A stretch of 64,000 bases of DNA from JAWLFI01 sp964627995. Lineage in GTDB: Bacteria; Bacteroidota; Bacteroidia; Chitinophagales; Saprospiraceae. Shown here one piece after another: positions 36,641 to 46,000 of the stretch (its first letter is position 1; every line of letters starts with the position of its first letter). The stretch covers positions 1 to 64,000 of the forward strand of contig CAZVLN010000006.1 in NCBI GenBank assembly GCA_964627995.1, written 5' to 3'. The notes under the pieces were generated by a model. The model did no database searches and had not been told where the DNA came from. It saw only the letters and a list, made by a program, of their open reading frames with translations. A program made the position numbers and the translations under genes.

Positions 36641-37219
36641 ATGAACAGAATTATACAGTGGTTTAACAATTTGAAAAAACAGCCTCCTGTTAATGAGCGC
36701 CGTGAATATATTATTGCCGATGACATCAAAGAAGGGCTCAAAATTTGGATCTCACAGAAAGATTTTGCCGATATACTGAATGAGCTTCGGTCTGCTTACA
36801 TACAGTTTACACAAGATGGCCCATCGCACCCCGATATTGACTTCCTTAAGCAAGATGCCTCCAACGGTTTTATTCTCGACGTCCATCACTGGCAACTTTC
36901 ACCCGAAAAATGCCTGATGCTCCTAGCTTTTTGGAAAGAGCATTTGCATGAGGAAAAGTATATCAATTCCATGTCTGATTTGCGTCTTAAGGCGCGGGGC
37001 AGCCGTCAATATAGCTGGTATCGCCACTACCTCAAGCCATCACTGCGAAAGCTCGCACCTGGCAATCAGCGCTTTGGAAATATTGAGCTCGTATGTCAAA
37101 TGATTGATGGACAGCCGGATCATATAAAAGTCCAAAGCAATGCCTACGTAGATTCGAAATATGATGAGGCAGAAGACTTTGGCACCCTCTTATTTCAAAT
37201 GACAGAAATCCCATCTTAA
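36641..37219 (+). CDS. Hypothetical protein
   Basis: 192 residues, no signal peptide or membrane segment, rich in Trp, Tyr, His and charged residues. Visible conserved-looking stretches are 'EYIIADDIKEGLKIWIS', 'VHHWQLSPEKCLMLLAFW' and 'RGSRQYSWYRHYLKPSLRK'. I do not recognise the family; it looks like a soluble mixed alpha/beta domain. The coding potential is good (balanced codon use, followed directly by structured element C). It is not linked to an operon: ahcY has its own terminator upstream. Confidence 0.65.
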   Translation: MNRIIQWFNNLKKQPPVNERREYIIADDIKEGLKIWISQKDFADILNELRSAYIQFTQDGPSHPDIDFLKQDASNGFILDVHHWQLSPEKCLMLLAFWKEHLHEEKYINSMSDLRLKARGSRQYSWYRHYLKPSLRKLAPGNQRFGNIELVCQMIDGQPDHIKVQSNAYVDSKYDEAEDFGTLLFQMTEIPS

Positions 37220-37825
37220 AATTTTTTGGCCGTGCGCCATGATGCCAGCATCATGGCGTCCCTATGCTCCGCCGCTCGCTATTCGCTCGGCCCTTGCTTC
37301 GCTGCGGTCTCCCTCCACAATCTGATGGAGGGCCGGCTGCGCAGCGGTCACGGATTTATAGTATTATAAATATACACTTGTTGTTTGCAATCTGTAGTCC
37401 CCATAAAAATCTAGTTCCATTATCCATTACTTATTCAAAAAACTCACGATCAAAGACTTAATTTCTGCTATACATTTAACGAATAAATCTAAAAGTAATA
37501 AGGTCTTGAAAAGCAGTTCAGTTATAGCAAAAACTTTATTCAAGAAAAAGCAATAAGGGGTATAATACTGTTTTGAAAGAAGTAAAATGTCAATTCCCGC
37601 TTAAAAGCTCTAGGTATATAAGCTTAATGCTATCAAGGAAAAAAAAGGACATCAAACCATAGCATACTAATAATCGAAAGCAGAAATATTAGAAGCCCTC
37701 ATTCTTTATCCGATTATCTTTTGGTCCAACTTTAAAAAAAACGATGATCAGAATGTCGATAGATGAAACTTTTGTATCTTAAGATAGCATTAAGCTTTTA
37801 ATTGAATAATTAATTCCCGGATACC
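37220..37825. other. 606-base gene-poor stretch
   Basis: Holds structured element C (37221-37353), followed by about 470 AT-rich bases with no credible ORF, tRNA or repeat that I can see. It could be decayed sequence. Confidence 0.5.
37221..37353 (-). repeat. GC-rich structured intergenic element C
   Basis: On the minus strand it reads GGAGGGAGACCGCAGCG, then GAGCGAATAGCGAGCGGCGG, then a perfect 10-bp hairpin with a 4-base loop (37235-37258), then GCACGGCC and a run of six A. A second 7-bp stem (37311-37317 with 37326-37332) and a palindrome GCTGCGCAGC lie at the far end. Block order matches elements A, B, D and E. Confidence 0.55.
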
Positions 37826-38257
37826 ATGAGATTTTGGAGCTTTTCTATTATCGCGATCTTACTTTATTCCATAATTCTAATCTTCAGCCCAACCGACGGG
37901 GAAAAGTCCAGCTCAGCTGTCTACTCCATCTGCACTTGCCAATTCGAAACGCCCCTATCTAAGGACAAATATCCGCGAGAGATGACCCGTTATATTTACG
38001 TTATTGAAAAATCCGATAGTCCGTCATGTTGTGAGTCAGAGTTAAAAAAAGAGACCTTGGCATTTAAAGAAACCCATAAAATGATTCAATCTTGCCCCAA
38101 TTGGGGTTTAATAAACGTGGATACCCTTAGCTCCACCAATGCCAGAGAATTATCCTGCTACATGCCAGATGGGGTTTTTGCAATCTACCCTGTTGAAAAA
38201 AATAAAGATTACTTAGACCCAGTTTCACAGGCTTACTACCCAAATCTGAATAACTAA
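37826..38257 (+). CDS. Hypothetical cysteine-containing secreted or anchored protein
   Basis: 143 residues with one hydrophobic N-terminal segment (about 3-21), so it is secreted or anchored in the membrane. The rest contains six cysteines in pairs or near-pairs ('ICTCQFE', 'SPSCCESE', 'QSCPNWG', 'LSCYMPDG'), suggesting disulfides in the periplasm. No family is recognised. The flanks are AT-rich and non-coding on both sides. It may be lineage-specific; expression is not supported by any clear promoter. Confidence 0.55.
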   Translation: MRFWSFSIIAILLYSIILIFSPTDGEKSSSAVYSICTCQFETPLSKDKYPREMTRYIYVIEKSDSPSCCESELKKETLAFKETHKMIQSCPNWGLINVDTLSSTNARELSCYMPDGVFAIYPVEKNKDYLDPVSQAYYPNLNN

Positions 38258-38459
38258 TACCTCATTTTAACCTTTACCAACTAGTCCTAATTTATCGGAT
38301 TCTTACGCATATATACCTCTGCATATCCTAGCTAGGCAGAAAAAGTAAAATTCAACACCCAAAAGCACAACATCATATATATTGACCCGTTACACCATTG
38401 AATTTTTAAATCAAAATGTATTTTTTTTCCAAAAAATACACCAAAAAGCAACAATAATT

Positions 38460-38912
38460 ATGGCATTTTTACAAAAAGCAAGCCTTTTCTTATTTTCAAT
38501 TGCATTATTTATAGGTTCAGTATCGGCACAAGAACAACCACAACAGGACATTAGCGATGCTGACCTGAAGATGTTTGCCGCTGCCTTTCAGGAAGTGCAA
38601 GCTGTCAACCAACAGCTACAAAATAAAATGGTAGGCGCTATCAAAGAACAAGGCCTAGACATCCAAAAGTTTAATGAGATTCAACAAGCCTCGCAATCTG
38701 AAGGTGAAAACTCTGAAGTTTCTGAAGAGGATATGGCAAAATACCAACAATCTGTCCAAGCGATGCAAGCAGTACAACAAGAGGCACAACAGAAAATGAA
38801 AGCATCCATTGAAGCTTCTGGTATGGAGTTAGAAAAGTACCAAAATATTATGCGCGCTGTGCAGGAAGATCCGGCGATGCAAGGTAGATTGTCTGAACTT
38901 ATTGCAAAATAG
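38460..38912 (+). CDS. DUF4168 family protein
   Basis: 150 residues starting at the ATG at 38460: signal peptide (about 1-24, 'FSIALFIGSVSAQEQ'), then a helical, Gln/Ala/Met-rich region holding two copies of the DUF4168 pattern ('FAAAFQEVQAVNQQLQ' and 'YQQSVQAMQAVQQEAQ', each followed by a 'G(M/L)(D/E)(I/L)(Q/E)K(F/Y)..I' stretch). It is likely periplasmic. An in-frame ORF extension upstream lacks a signal sequence. DUF4168 proteins have no known role. Followed by a terminator at 38951-38981. Confidence 0.8.
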   Translation: MAFLQKASLFLFSIALFIGSVSAQEQPQQDISDADLKMFAAAFQEVQAVNQQLQNKMVGAIKEQGLDIQKFNEIQQASQSEGENSEVSEEDMAKYQQSVQAMQAVQQEAQQKMKASIEASGMELEKYQNIMRAVQEDPAMQGRLSELIAK

Positions 38913-38950
38913 AAGTCTGAAACTCTATTTAGAGAACGTAAAATTTTACA

Positions 38951-38981
38951 ATCCTTTAGTTCACTCGTTGGGCTGAAGGAT
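38951..38981 (+). terminator. Terminator of the DUF4168 gene
   Basis: Arms ATCCTTTAG and CTGAAGGAT (one G-U pair), 13-base loop, followed by six T, 39 bases after the stop. Confidence 0.7.
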
Positions 38982-38993
38982 TTTTTAATAAAA

Positions 38994-39031
38994 AAAAGCC
39001 GTCGAGTTTATTACAAACGTCAACGGCTTTT
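38994..39031 (-). terminator. Terminator of tRNA-Phe
   Basis: On the minus strand, arms AAAAGCCGT...ACGGCTTTT with an inner GTTT/AAAC pair and a T-run after the stem. It begins 8 bases after the tRNA-Phe 3' end. Confidence 0.75.
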
Positions 39032-39038
39032 AAAAAAG

Positions 39039-39111
39039 TGGTACCTCCAGGAATCGAACCAGGGACACCAGGATTTTCAGTCCTGTGCTCTACCAACTGA
39101 GCTAAGGTACC
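39039..39111 (-). tRNA. tRNA-Phe (anticodon GAA)
   Basis: A minus-strand, 73-nt cloverleaf. Acceptor GGTACCT/AGGTACC with discriminator A; D arm with GCTCAGTTGGTAGAGC; anticodon arm CAGGA-CTGAAAA-TCCTG giving GAA; T arm with CTGGTTCGATTCCTGG. No encoded CCA. Confidence 0.96.
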
Positions 39112-39233
39112 TCAACTTTTTAGGCGATGGCAAAGATAGGTTTTTCTTTCAAAGGAAAAAATAAATCTGTAAAAAATAAGTGATCTCCCCATCAATTCCG
39201 CATAGTTTATTACCTTTTCATTAACGTTTAAAT

Positions 39234-40103
39234 ATGATATTATCGCGAGCCATATATTCAGTCCTCGGTCTCCTTTTAGGGCTCGTTTTATACTTGGTTT
39301 TTGTACAAGATATTGCCATATGGCGCTGGGGGATTTTACCCGTATTAGCGCTGGGGTTTTTAACCTATATTTTTTCTTCTGAAATAAACCATTATTGGCT
39401 AAATCGTTTTCCAATAGAAATTGATGCTCGTGAACATCAGTTTTTATCCAGGCATTTGCCTTACTATTCCAGCCTACCGCTGTCTGACCAGAAAGAGTTT
39501 GGAAAAGCCTGCATTGCCTTTCATCGACATCGCGATTACATCTTACAGGGAATGCCCAATTTCCCGGATGACTTAAAAGTTTTACTAGCAGCACAAGCTG
39601 TCCTTTTATCGCATGTCTTTGAGCTCTCGCTCGACGATTGGAATGCTTATGATAAAATGGTCTTATATCCGCACCCCTTTATCAGTCCCGAAATAGACGT
39701 AGTACATGCTTCTGAAACCCATTTCTCAGAAGGTGTTTGGTTATTTTCTGTTGATCAACTGATACCGGGGATGACACAGCCGCGCCGCTTTTTTAATACC
39801 GGTCTCTACGAGTTTATTCGGACCCTTAAAGCTATTCACCCGGAAAAACTATCGAAACTCTCACAATTTGATGAATCGACACTACAAAATTTAGCAGCGA
39901 ATTTTTCAAAAATAAAATATGAAAACATTCAATACTGGTTGAACATCAAAGAGCCAGATCAAGAAGCAGTATACCTTACTTTACTTCTTACAAATTATTC
40001 CCTTTGGTCTACCTATTCAACAGAGCAAATCAGCTCTTTTCCCTTAGCCAATCTCATTCGCGATAAACTCAACAAACAAGGTTTCTCCCCGCTATCTCAA
40101 TAA
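39234..40103 (+). CDS. MtfA-like (M90) membrane protein with degenerate active site
   Basis: 289 residues with two N-terminal membrane segments (about 3-25 and 31-48), then a domain resembling the zinc-dependent MtfA/M90 peptidases: 'DDLKVLLAAQAVLLSHVFEL', then 'MVLYPHPFISPEID' matching the family 'vliYP..F....'. Where MtfA has HEFAH, this protein reads 'LYEFIRTL' (residues 191-198): both zinc-binding His are replaced by Tyr192 and Arg196 while Glu193 stays. It is therefore probably inactive as a peptidase. Its stop codon abuts that of carB (back-to-back convergent). Role unknown; a binding or regulatory function is inferred. Confidence 0.75.
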   Translation: MILSRAIYSVLGLLLGLVLYLVFVQDIAIWRWGILPVLALGFLTYIFSSEINHYWLNRFPIEIDAREHQFLSRHLPYYSSLPLSDQKEFGKACIAFHRHRDYILQGMPNFPDDLKVLLAAQAVLLSHVFELSLDDWNAYDKMVLYPHPFISPEIDVVHASETHFSEGVWLFSVDQLIPGMTQPRRFFNTGLYEFIRTLKAIHPEKLSKLSQFDESTLQNLAANFSKIKYENIQYWLNIKEPDQEAVYLTLLLTNYSLWSTYSTEQISSFPLANLIRDKLNKQGFSPLSQ

Positions 40104-42920
40104 TTATCTCGACAAGTATAAAGATCTATTCTTAAAGAGCTCTCTAAAATAGGGGTCCTCCGGACTATCGACGAATCGTATCGCCTCACCTGTGGACTTC
40201 ATTTCAGGCCCTAGAGCCTTATCCACTTTAGGAAATTTGTCAAAAGAAAAGACAGGAACCTTTATTGCAAACCCATTTAGTTTCTTTTTAATAGTAAAGT
40301 CCTTCAGCTTTTTACTGCCTAGCATCACGTGTGTTGCAACATTTAAATAAGGTACACCATAAGCTTTTGCAATAAATGGTGTGGTGCGAGAAGCTCTTGG
40401 ATTGGCTTCAATAACATATACCTTATCGTCCTTTATTGCAAACTGGATGTTGATAAGACCTTTCACGTCTAATGCTTTAGCAATTTTATGGGTATAGTCC
40501 TGCATCAATTGTAAACTCTCTTCTGAAATGCTGTAAGTGGGAAGTACCGCTGAACTATCGCCGGAGTGGATACCTGCAGGCTCTATATGTTCCATAATGC
40601 CCATGATATGGACAGACTCACCATCACAAATCGCATCTATTTCGGCTTCCTTAGCCCGATCCAGGAATTGATCAACCAACACTCTGTTATCGGGCATGTG
40701 TTTGAAAATACTTAGAACTTGCCGCTCCAATTCATCGTCATTGATCACAATGCGCATGCGCTGACCACCCAATACATATGAGGGACGCACCAATACCGGA
40801 TAAGTAACTTCGTTAGCAATCCGAAGCGCTTCATCAGCATCAGCTGCCACCCCATATTTAGGATATGGAATATCCAATTCCTTCAATAGATCTGAGAACC
40901 GACCTCTATCTTCGGCCAAGTCCATCGATTCACAAGAAGTTCCTATAATGGGTATATCGTGCTCTTTAAACTTTTCAGCCAGTTTGAGAGCTGTTTGCCC
41001 GCCTAGTTGAAGAATAACGCCCTCTGGTTTTTCAAGGTGTATGATTTCTTCTATATGCTCCCAAAAAACAGGCTCAAAATATAATTTATCAGCTACATCA
41101 AAATCCGTTGAAACGGTTTCAGGGTTGCAGTTGATCATTATAGACTCATACCCTGCTTCTTTAATAGCCAGTAACCCGTGAACACAGCAATAGTCAAACT
41201 CTATACCTTGCCCGATTCTGTTAGGCCCTGACCCCAACACAATAATTTTCTTTTTATCGCTTCGCTTACTTTCGTTTTCTTCTTCAAAAGTCGAATAAAA
41301 ATAAGGCGTGTGAGCTTCAAACTCAGCAGCACAGGTATCGACCATTTTAAAAGTACGACGTATATCCAACGACATGCGCCTCTTAAATACGTCCGATTCG
41401 TTTACGCGCATTAACCAGGCCATTTGAGCATCCGAGTATCCCAACTGCTTCATACGTAAAAAGAATGCATGGGGAATATCCTCAGGAAGATTGTACATCA
41501 TGAGTTTTTTCTCCGTATCGACTAACTCTTTGATTTGCTCAATAAACCAGGGATCTATTCCCGTAAGCTTGCATACACTCTTAACAGGAACCCCTAATCG
41601 CAAAGCATCCTTTATTCGATACACCCGATCATCAATAGGCGTTTTTAATCGCTCTAAAATATCTGGCGTCCGAATCCATTCTTTTTTATCTGCACCTAAG
41701 CCCATTCGGTTATTCTCCTGCGACTGAGCTGCTTTTTGCAGAGCCTCATTAAAACACCGACCAATAGCCATAACCTCACCTACTGATTTCATCTGAAGAC
41801 CAAGCGTATGGTCAGCACCCTGAAACTTAGAGAAATTCCAGCGCGGCATTTTAACGATTACATAGTCCAATGAGGGTTCGAAAAGCGCTGAAGTGGTCTG
41901 GGTGATTTGATTATTAAGTTCGTCTAAAGTGTAGCCGATGGCTAGCTTTGCAGCAATTTTTGCAATCGGATAGCCTGTGGCCTTACTCGCAAGCGCCGAA
42001 GAACGAGATACACGTGGGTTAATTTCTACTGCTATTAAGGTCTCATCTTCTGCATTCATGGCAAATTGCACGTTGCAGCCACCACTAAAGTTACCCATAG
42101 AACGCATCATTTGCATAGCAGCATTTCTCATGTGCTGAAAAGCGGTATCCGAAAGCGTCATCGCTGGAGCCACTGTTATGCTATCTCCGGTATGAACACC
42201 CATAGGATCCATATTCTCTACCGTACAAATAATAACTACATTGTCGTTTTTGTCTCTTAGCAATTCAAGTTCGAACTCTTTCCATCCCAAAAGCGCCTTT
42301 TCAACTAACACTTCATGGACCGGTGAACGGTCCAGTCCTCTGCGCAGGGCCTCATCAAATTGTTCTTCCTTAAAAACAAAACTTCCTCCACTTCCACCTA
42401 AGGTATAAGAGGGGCGTATTACCAAAGGAAATCCTAATTTTTGGGCGGCTTCCTTCCCCTCCAAAAAAGAGTTTGCAATATATGAGGGCGCTACATTCTG
42501 CCCTATGTCTACCATATGTTGCCGAAAGGCTTCTCTATTTTCAGCTAATTCTATAGCATCAATATCAACCCCAATCATGCGAACGTCGTATTTTTTCCAT
42601 AAACCTATTTTATCTGCCTCTATGGCTAGGTTTAGGGCCGTTTGCCCTCCCATGGTTGGTAATACAGCATCGATCTCACGCTCCTCTAGGATTTGCGCAA
42701 GACTGTCAGTCGTTAAAGGAAGAAGATATATATGGTCAGCAGTAACCTCATCTGTCATGATGGTCGCGGGATTGGAGTTTATTAGTGAAACTTCAATTCC
42801 CTCCTCTCGTAAAGATCGAGAAGCCTGGGAGCCGGAATAATCAAATTCGCAGGCTTGCCCAATTACAATGGGACCACTACCAATAATAAGAACGGAACGT
42901 ATGGAAGTATCTAACGGCAT
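40104..42920 (-). CDS. carB: Carbamoyl-phosphate synthase large subunit, without the C-terminal MGS domain
   Basis: Makes carbamoyl phosphate from bicarbonate, ATP and glutamine-derived ammonia for pyrimidine and arginine synthesis. Two homologous ATP-grasp halves are present: 'IGSGPIVIGQACEFDYSG' (start of half 1) and 'LGSGPNRIGQGIEFDYCC' (start of half 2, near residue 560), with 'MGGQTALNLA' and 'LGGQTALKLA'. The chain ends at residue 938, soon after 'GPEMKSTGEAI'. E. coli CarB is about 1070 residues, and the missing part is the allosteric MGS-like domain. The small subunit carA is not in the window. Confidence 0.95.
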   Translation of the reverse strand: MPLDTSIRSVLIIGSGPIVIGQACEFDYSGSQASRSLREEGIEVSLINSNPATIMTDEVTADHIYLLPLTTDSLAQILEEREIDAVLPTMGGQTALNLAIEADKIGLWKKYDVRMIGVDIDAIELAENREAFRQHMVDIGQNVAPSYIANSFLEGKEAAQKLGFPLVIRPSYTLGGSGGSFVFKEEQFDEALRRGLDRSPVHEVLVEKALLGWKEFELELLRDKNDNVVIICTVENMDPMGVHTGDSITVAPAMTLSDTAFQHMRNAAMQMMRSMGNFSGGCNVQFAMNAEDETLIAVEINPRVSRSSALASKATGYPIAKIAAKLAIGYTLDELNNQITQTTSALFEPSLDYVIVKMPRWNFSKFQGADHTLGLQMKSVGEVMAIGRCFNEALQKAAQSQENNRMGLGADKKEWIRTPDILERLKTPIDDRVYRIKDALRLGVPVKSVCKLTGIDPWFIEQIKELVDTEKKLMMYNLPEDIPHAFFLRMKQLGYSDAQMAWLMRVNESDVFKRRMSLDIRRTFKMVDTCAAEFEAHTPYFYSTFEEENESKRSDKKKIIVLGSGPNRIGQGIEFDYCCVHGLLAIKEAGYESIMINCNPETVSTDFDVADKLYFEPVFWEHIEEIIHLEKPEGVILQLGGQTALKLAEKFKEHDIPIIGTSCESMDLAEDRGRFSDLLKELDIPYPKYGVAADADEALRIANEVTYPVLVRPSYVLGGQRMRIVINDDELERQVLSIFKHMPDNRVLVDQFLDRAKEAEIDAICDGESVHIMGIMEHIEPAGIHSGDSSAVLPTYSISEESLQLMQDYTHKIAKALDVKGLINIQFAIKDDKVYVIEANPRASRTTPFIAKAYGVPYLNVATHVMLGSKKLKDFTIKKKLNGFAIKVPVFSFDKFPKVDKALGPEMKSTGEAIRFVDSPEDPYFRELFKNRSLYLSR

Positions 42921-43005
42921 AAGAGTTGGTTTTAGCCGCGATCAAAGGTAGTTAATTTTATGGAGTTCACAGGATTTGTGAACTAAAAGATGTAAGGAAA
43001 ATTAC

Positions 43006-46000
43006 TTATTTAGATATTGTGATATCTCCAGTCTCTTTTATGCCTTGGGGTGTCTCGCATAAGAAGTAGTCCATCCTAATAATGTAGGCAAATACTGCTG
43101 GATCCATGCCCGGTCCTTTAAAGCGACCATCCCAACCAAACTCATGATCCCTCGAATCAAAAACCATGTTTCCCCAGCGATCGAAAACTTTCATCTCAAA
43201 ATCGAGAATATCCATTTCCTGCGCCTTTTCAAGGCGAAATACATCATTAATCCCGTCCCTGTTAGGTGTAAAAACATTGGGAATATGATACGGACGATCG
43301 TCAGCATTGAATGGAGAAAAATCCAGAGTGAATGATTCCTCAATAAAATCGCAATCAGTCGTAATTTGTGCGGTATATGTCCCTACCTCAGTAAAAACGC
43401 GCTGTGCACTATTATTGCCATCACTCCATTGAATTTCTGCTTCTGCCTCCGCATAGGACGATAAATCTACTTCATACTCACTATCCCGACACAATAAAAT
43501 ACTATCGGGAAAATCCAAAGGGGGAAGATTCGGAATGATAAATACAAACTTCTCAGTTCTATACACGCAACTACTATCTGATACAACCTCAACTTCATAT
43601 GTGCCCGTTTCAGTTACCTCTATAGTTCTGGTAGTTTGCCCGGAAGACCAATTGATCGACTCAATGTTCGCTGGACTATTATTTTGAATCTCTAATAAAA
43701 CAGTTTCTCCTTCACAGGCCTCATCATCCCCAAGTATTTCGACTGTCGGTATAGCCGCAAACCCGATCGCAGCTGAATCTACAAAATCGCACTCACCAAT
43801 GGAGTAACTTGCTACATATAGATTATTCTCTGTAATATTAATTTCTGTCGCCGTTTCACCTGTTGGCTCCCAAAGTACGTTCACGGCGCGATCATCTAAC
43901 ATCAAGTCTGTCTCGTTTACGCCACATAAGATCTCATCTTCCAGTCTAACCTCGGGGTTGATCAAGGTTAAATTGAAGGAGTCAATAAAAACGCAATTAC
44001 TCTCTGTCGCTGTAACAGCGTAAGTTCCGCTTGAAAAAGCTCTAAATGTTCGAGATTGTGCGCCTGTATTCCATAGGTATTCAGGGTCTTTACCTTCCCT
44101 CGAAGAAGTCAGGTCTACGAATGGTTCGCCACAAACTAATAAAGTATCTATATTTGGTGGCTCTGCCAGAATCGTTTCAATTGTCAAATTTACGGTATCA
44201 GGTTCTAGACAACTACTATTTGAACTAGCAATAAATAATACATCGTACGTGCCTATAGAATCATAGGTGTTGATGGGAGCAAACTGGTCTGAAGTATCGC
44301 CATCCCCAAAGTCCCAAAAATATTCATCCGCACCAATACTGTTGTTTATAAATTGGGCCTCATAAGGGGCACATCCAAAGGTGTCTAATTCCAAGTCAAT
44401 ACTGGCCTCTAACCTGGATAGTTGAAAGTCAAATTTAATAACCGCTAAATTACATCTCGAACTCGTTCCATTCCTTCTAGACCAAGCTCTTGGCGTGGTT
44501 GGGAAATCATCAAAGCCCCCGCATCCTGCACATACTGCTTGATAAATGATACCTTTATCATCAAATCGACTCGTACCTCCATCAACGTGGTCATTTGCAT
44601 TGGATACATTGTCTAAGCGGCCAAAGTAACTTCCATAAATTAATTCCGTTAATCCCTGCTCCATCACCATAAAATAAAAATCACTGCCATCTGTGGTTTG
44701 TTGAAAAGCGTCAGGGGTGATGGGCAACCCATCCGTAGTGGAATTATTCAGTCGACCTCCTAAATTGTTTGTGATGCCGCCCCAGCCAGAATAGAAAATT
44801 CGCTTACAAGTATCAATCATAAATGCTGAAGGTGAGATATCAACCTCACCACTTCCAGTACCAAAATTCGTAGAAACTAAAACAGTTGAAAGATCCTGTG
44901 ATAATCGTTGAATAAACTGCCCACTGTTAGGATTGCTATATACATTTTGCGAAACGGGAAAGCCTACATCAGACTGTCCCGTGATGTATATTTCATCATC
45001 ATAGCTTAAAGCACACAAATAAACCTGATCGTAGCCAGTTGTGCCAATATAGCTAGAACTCAACAATGCACTTGCATCTGGATTGAAAAGTGCGATGTAA
45101 CCATCAATGTTATCTTGATAGCGAGTCTGTATAGCTCCTCCTATTACTGGATAATCGACGCTTGTCGTTCCGCCAACGACGTAAATCCCACCATCAGAGC
45201 GCCGTTTTAAAGAATAACCTGCTTCTGAGCGGCCACCGCCCAAATAGGTGCCAAATCTTAAAGCATTACATCCTGGAGTTAATGAAAATAAAACCGCATC
45301 CTGTCCACCGTTATTATTACTTTGATAGGCTGTAGCTGAAATGGGAAAATCGGTAGATAAGGTCGAAGAACTAACGTAAATATTGTTTTGCCTGTCAACA
45401 ATAACCTCTCCACGCAATTGATCCCCATAGTTTACCGCCAGTTCGCCGAGAGTACCAATATTTACCCCGTCATTTGCCGACCCGCCAATATAAGTAGACC
45501 CACTTAGATTGCTGCCATCATTCGATAATACAGCAACAAAAATATCTGACCCATTTTCATAAAGTATGCCATTGATCTCAAAAGTACCTGCCATTGGGTT
45601 TCCACCTCCAAATCGGCGTTGGAAGGCATTGGGTAATACCGGGAAATTTGTAGATGAAGTAGTACCCAGAATTACTAACTCTCCATTATTATTCTCAATA
45701 ATACTATGTGGAACATCACTACCATTTCCGCCTATGTAAGTGGAAAACAAAAGCTGAGTACCGTCTGAAGAAAACTTGCTTATTGCTACATCTGTTTCGC
45801 CCTCTAAATTACCAAGATTATAAGCTGTTTGGAAAGCTCCTAGTGTCGTAGGGTAGCCCGGCTCAAAAGAAACTCCGGCACCATACGCCTCTTCATTATC
45901 TGCAGGTGCAGCTGACATTCCCCAATTGTCTCCTGTAGAACCCGAATAAGTAGAAAAAACCAGTTCAGGATCAATAGTAAGCGGGTATTTCTCGTTATAA

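Noticed and set aside
37264..37461. A 65-codon ORF in element C
   Set aside because: Composition is repeat-derived (Arg/Leu/Pro from GC-rich hairpins), and there is no family similarity.
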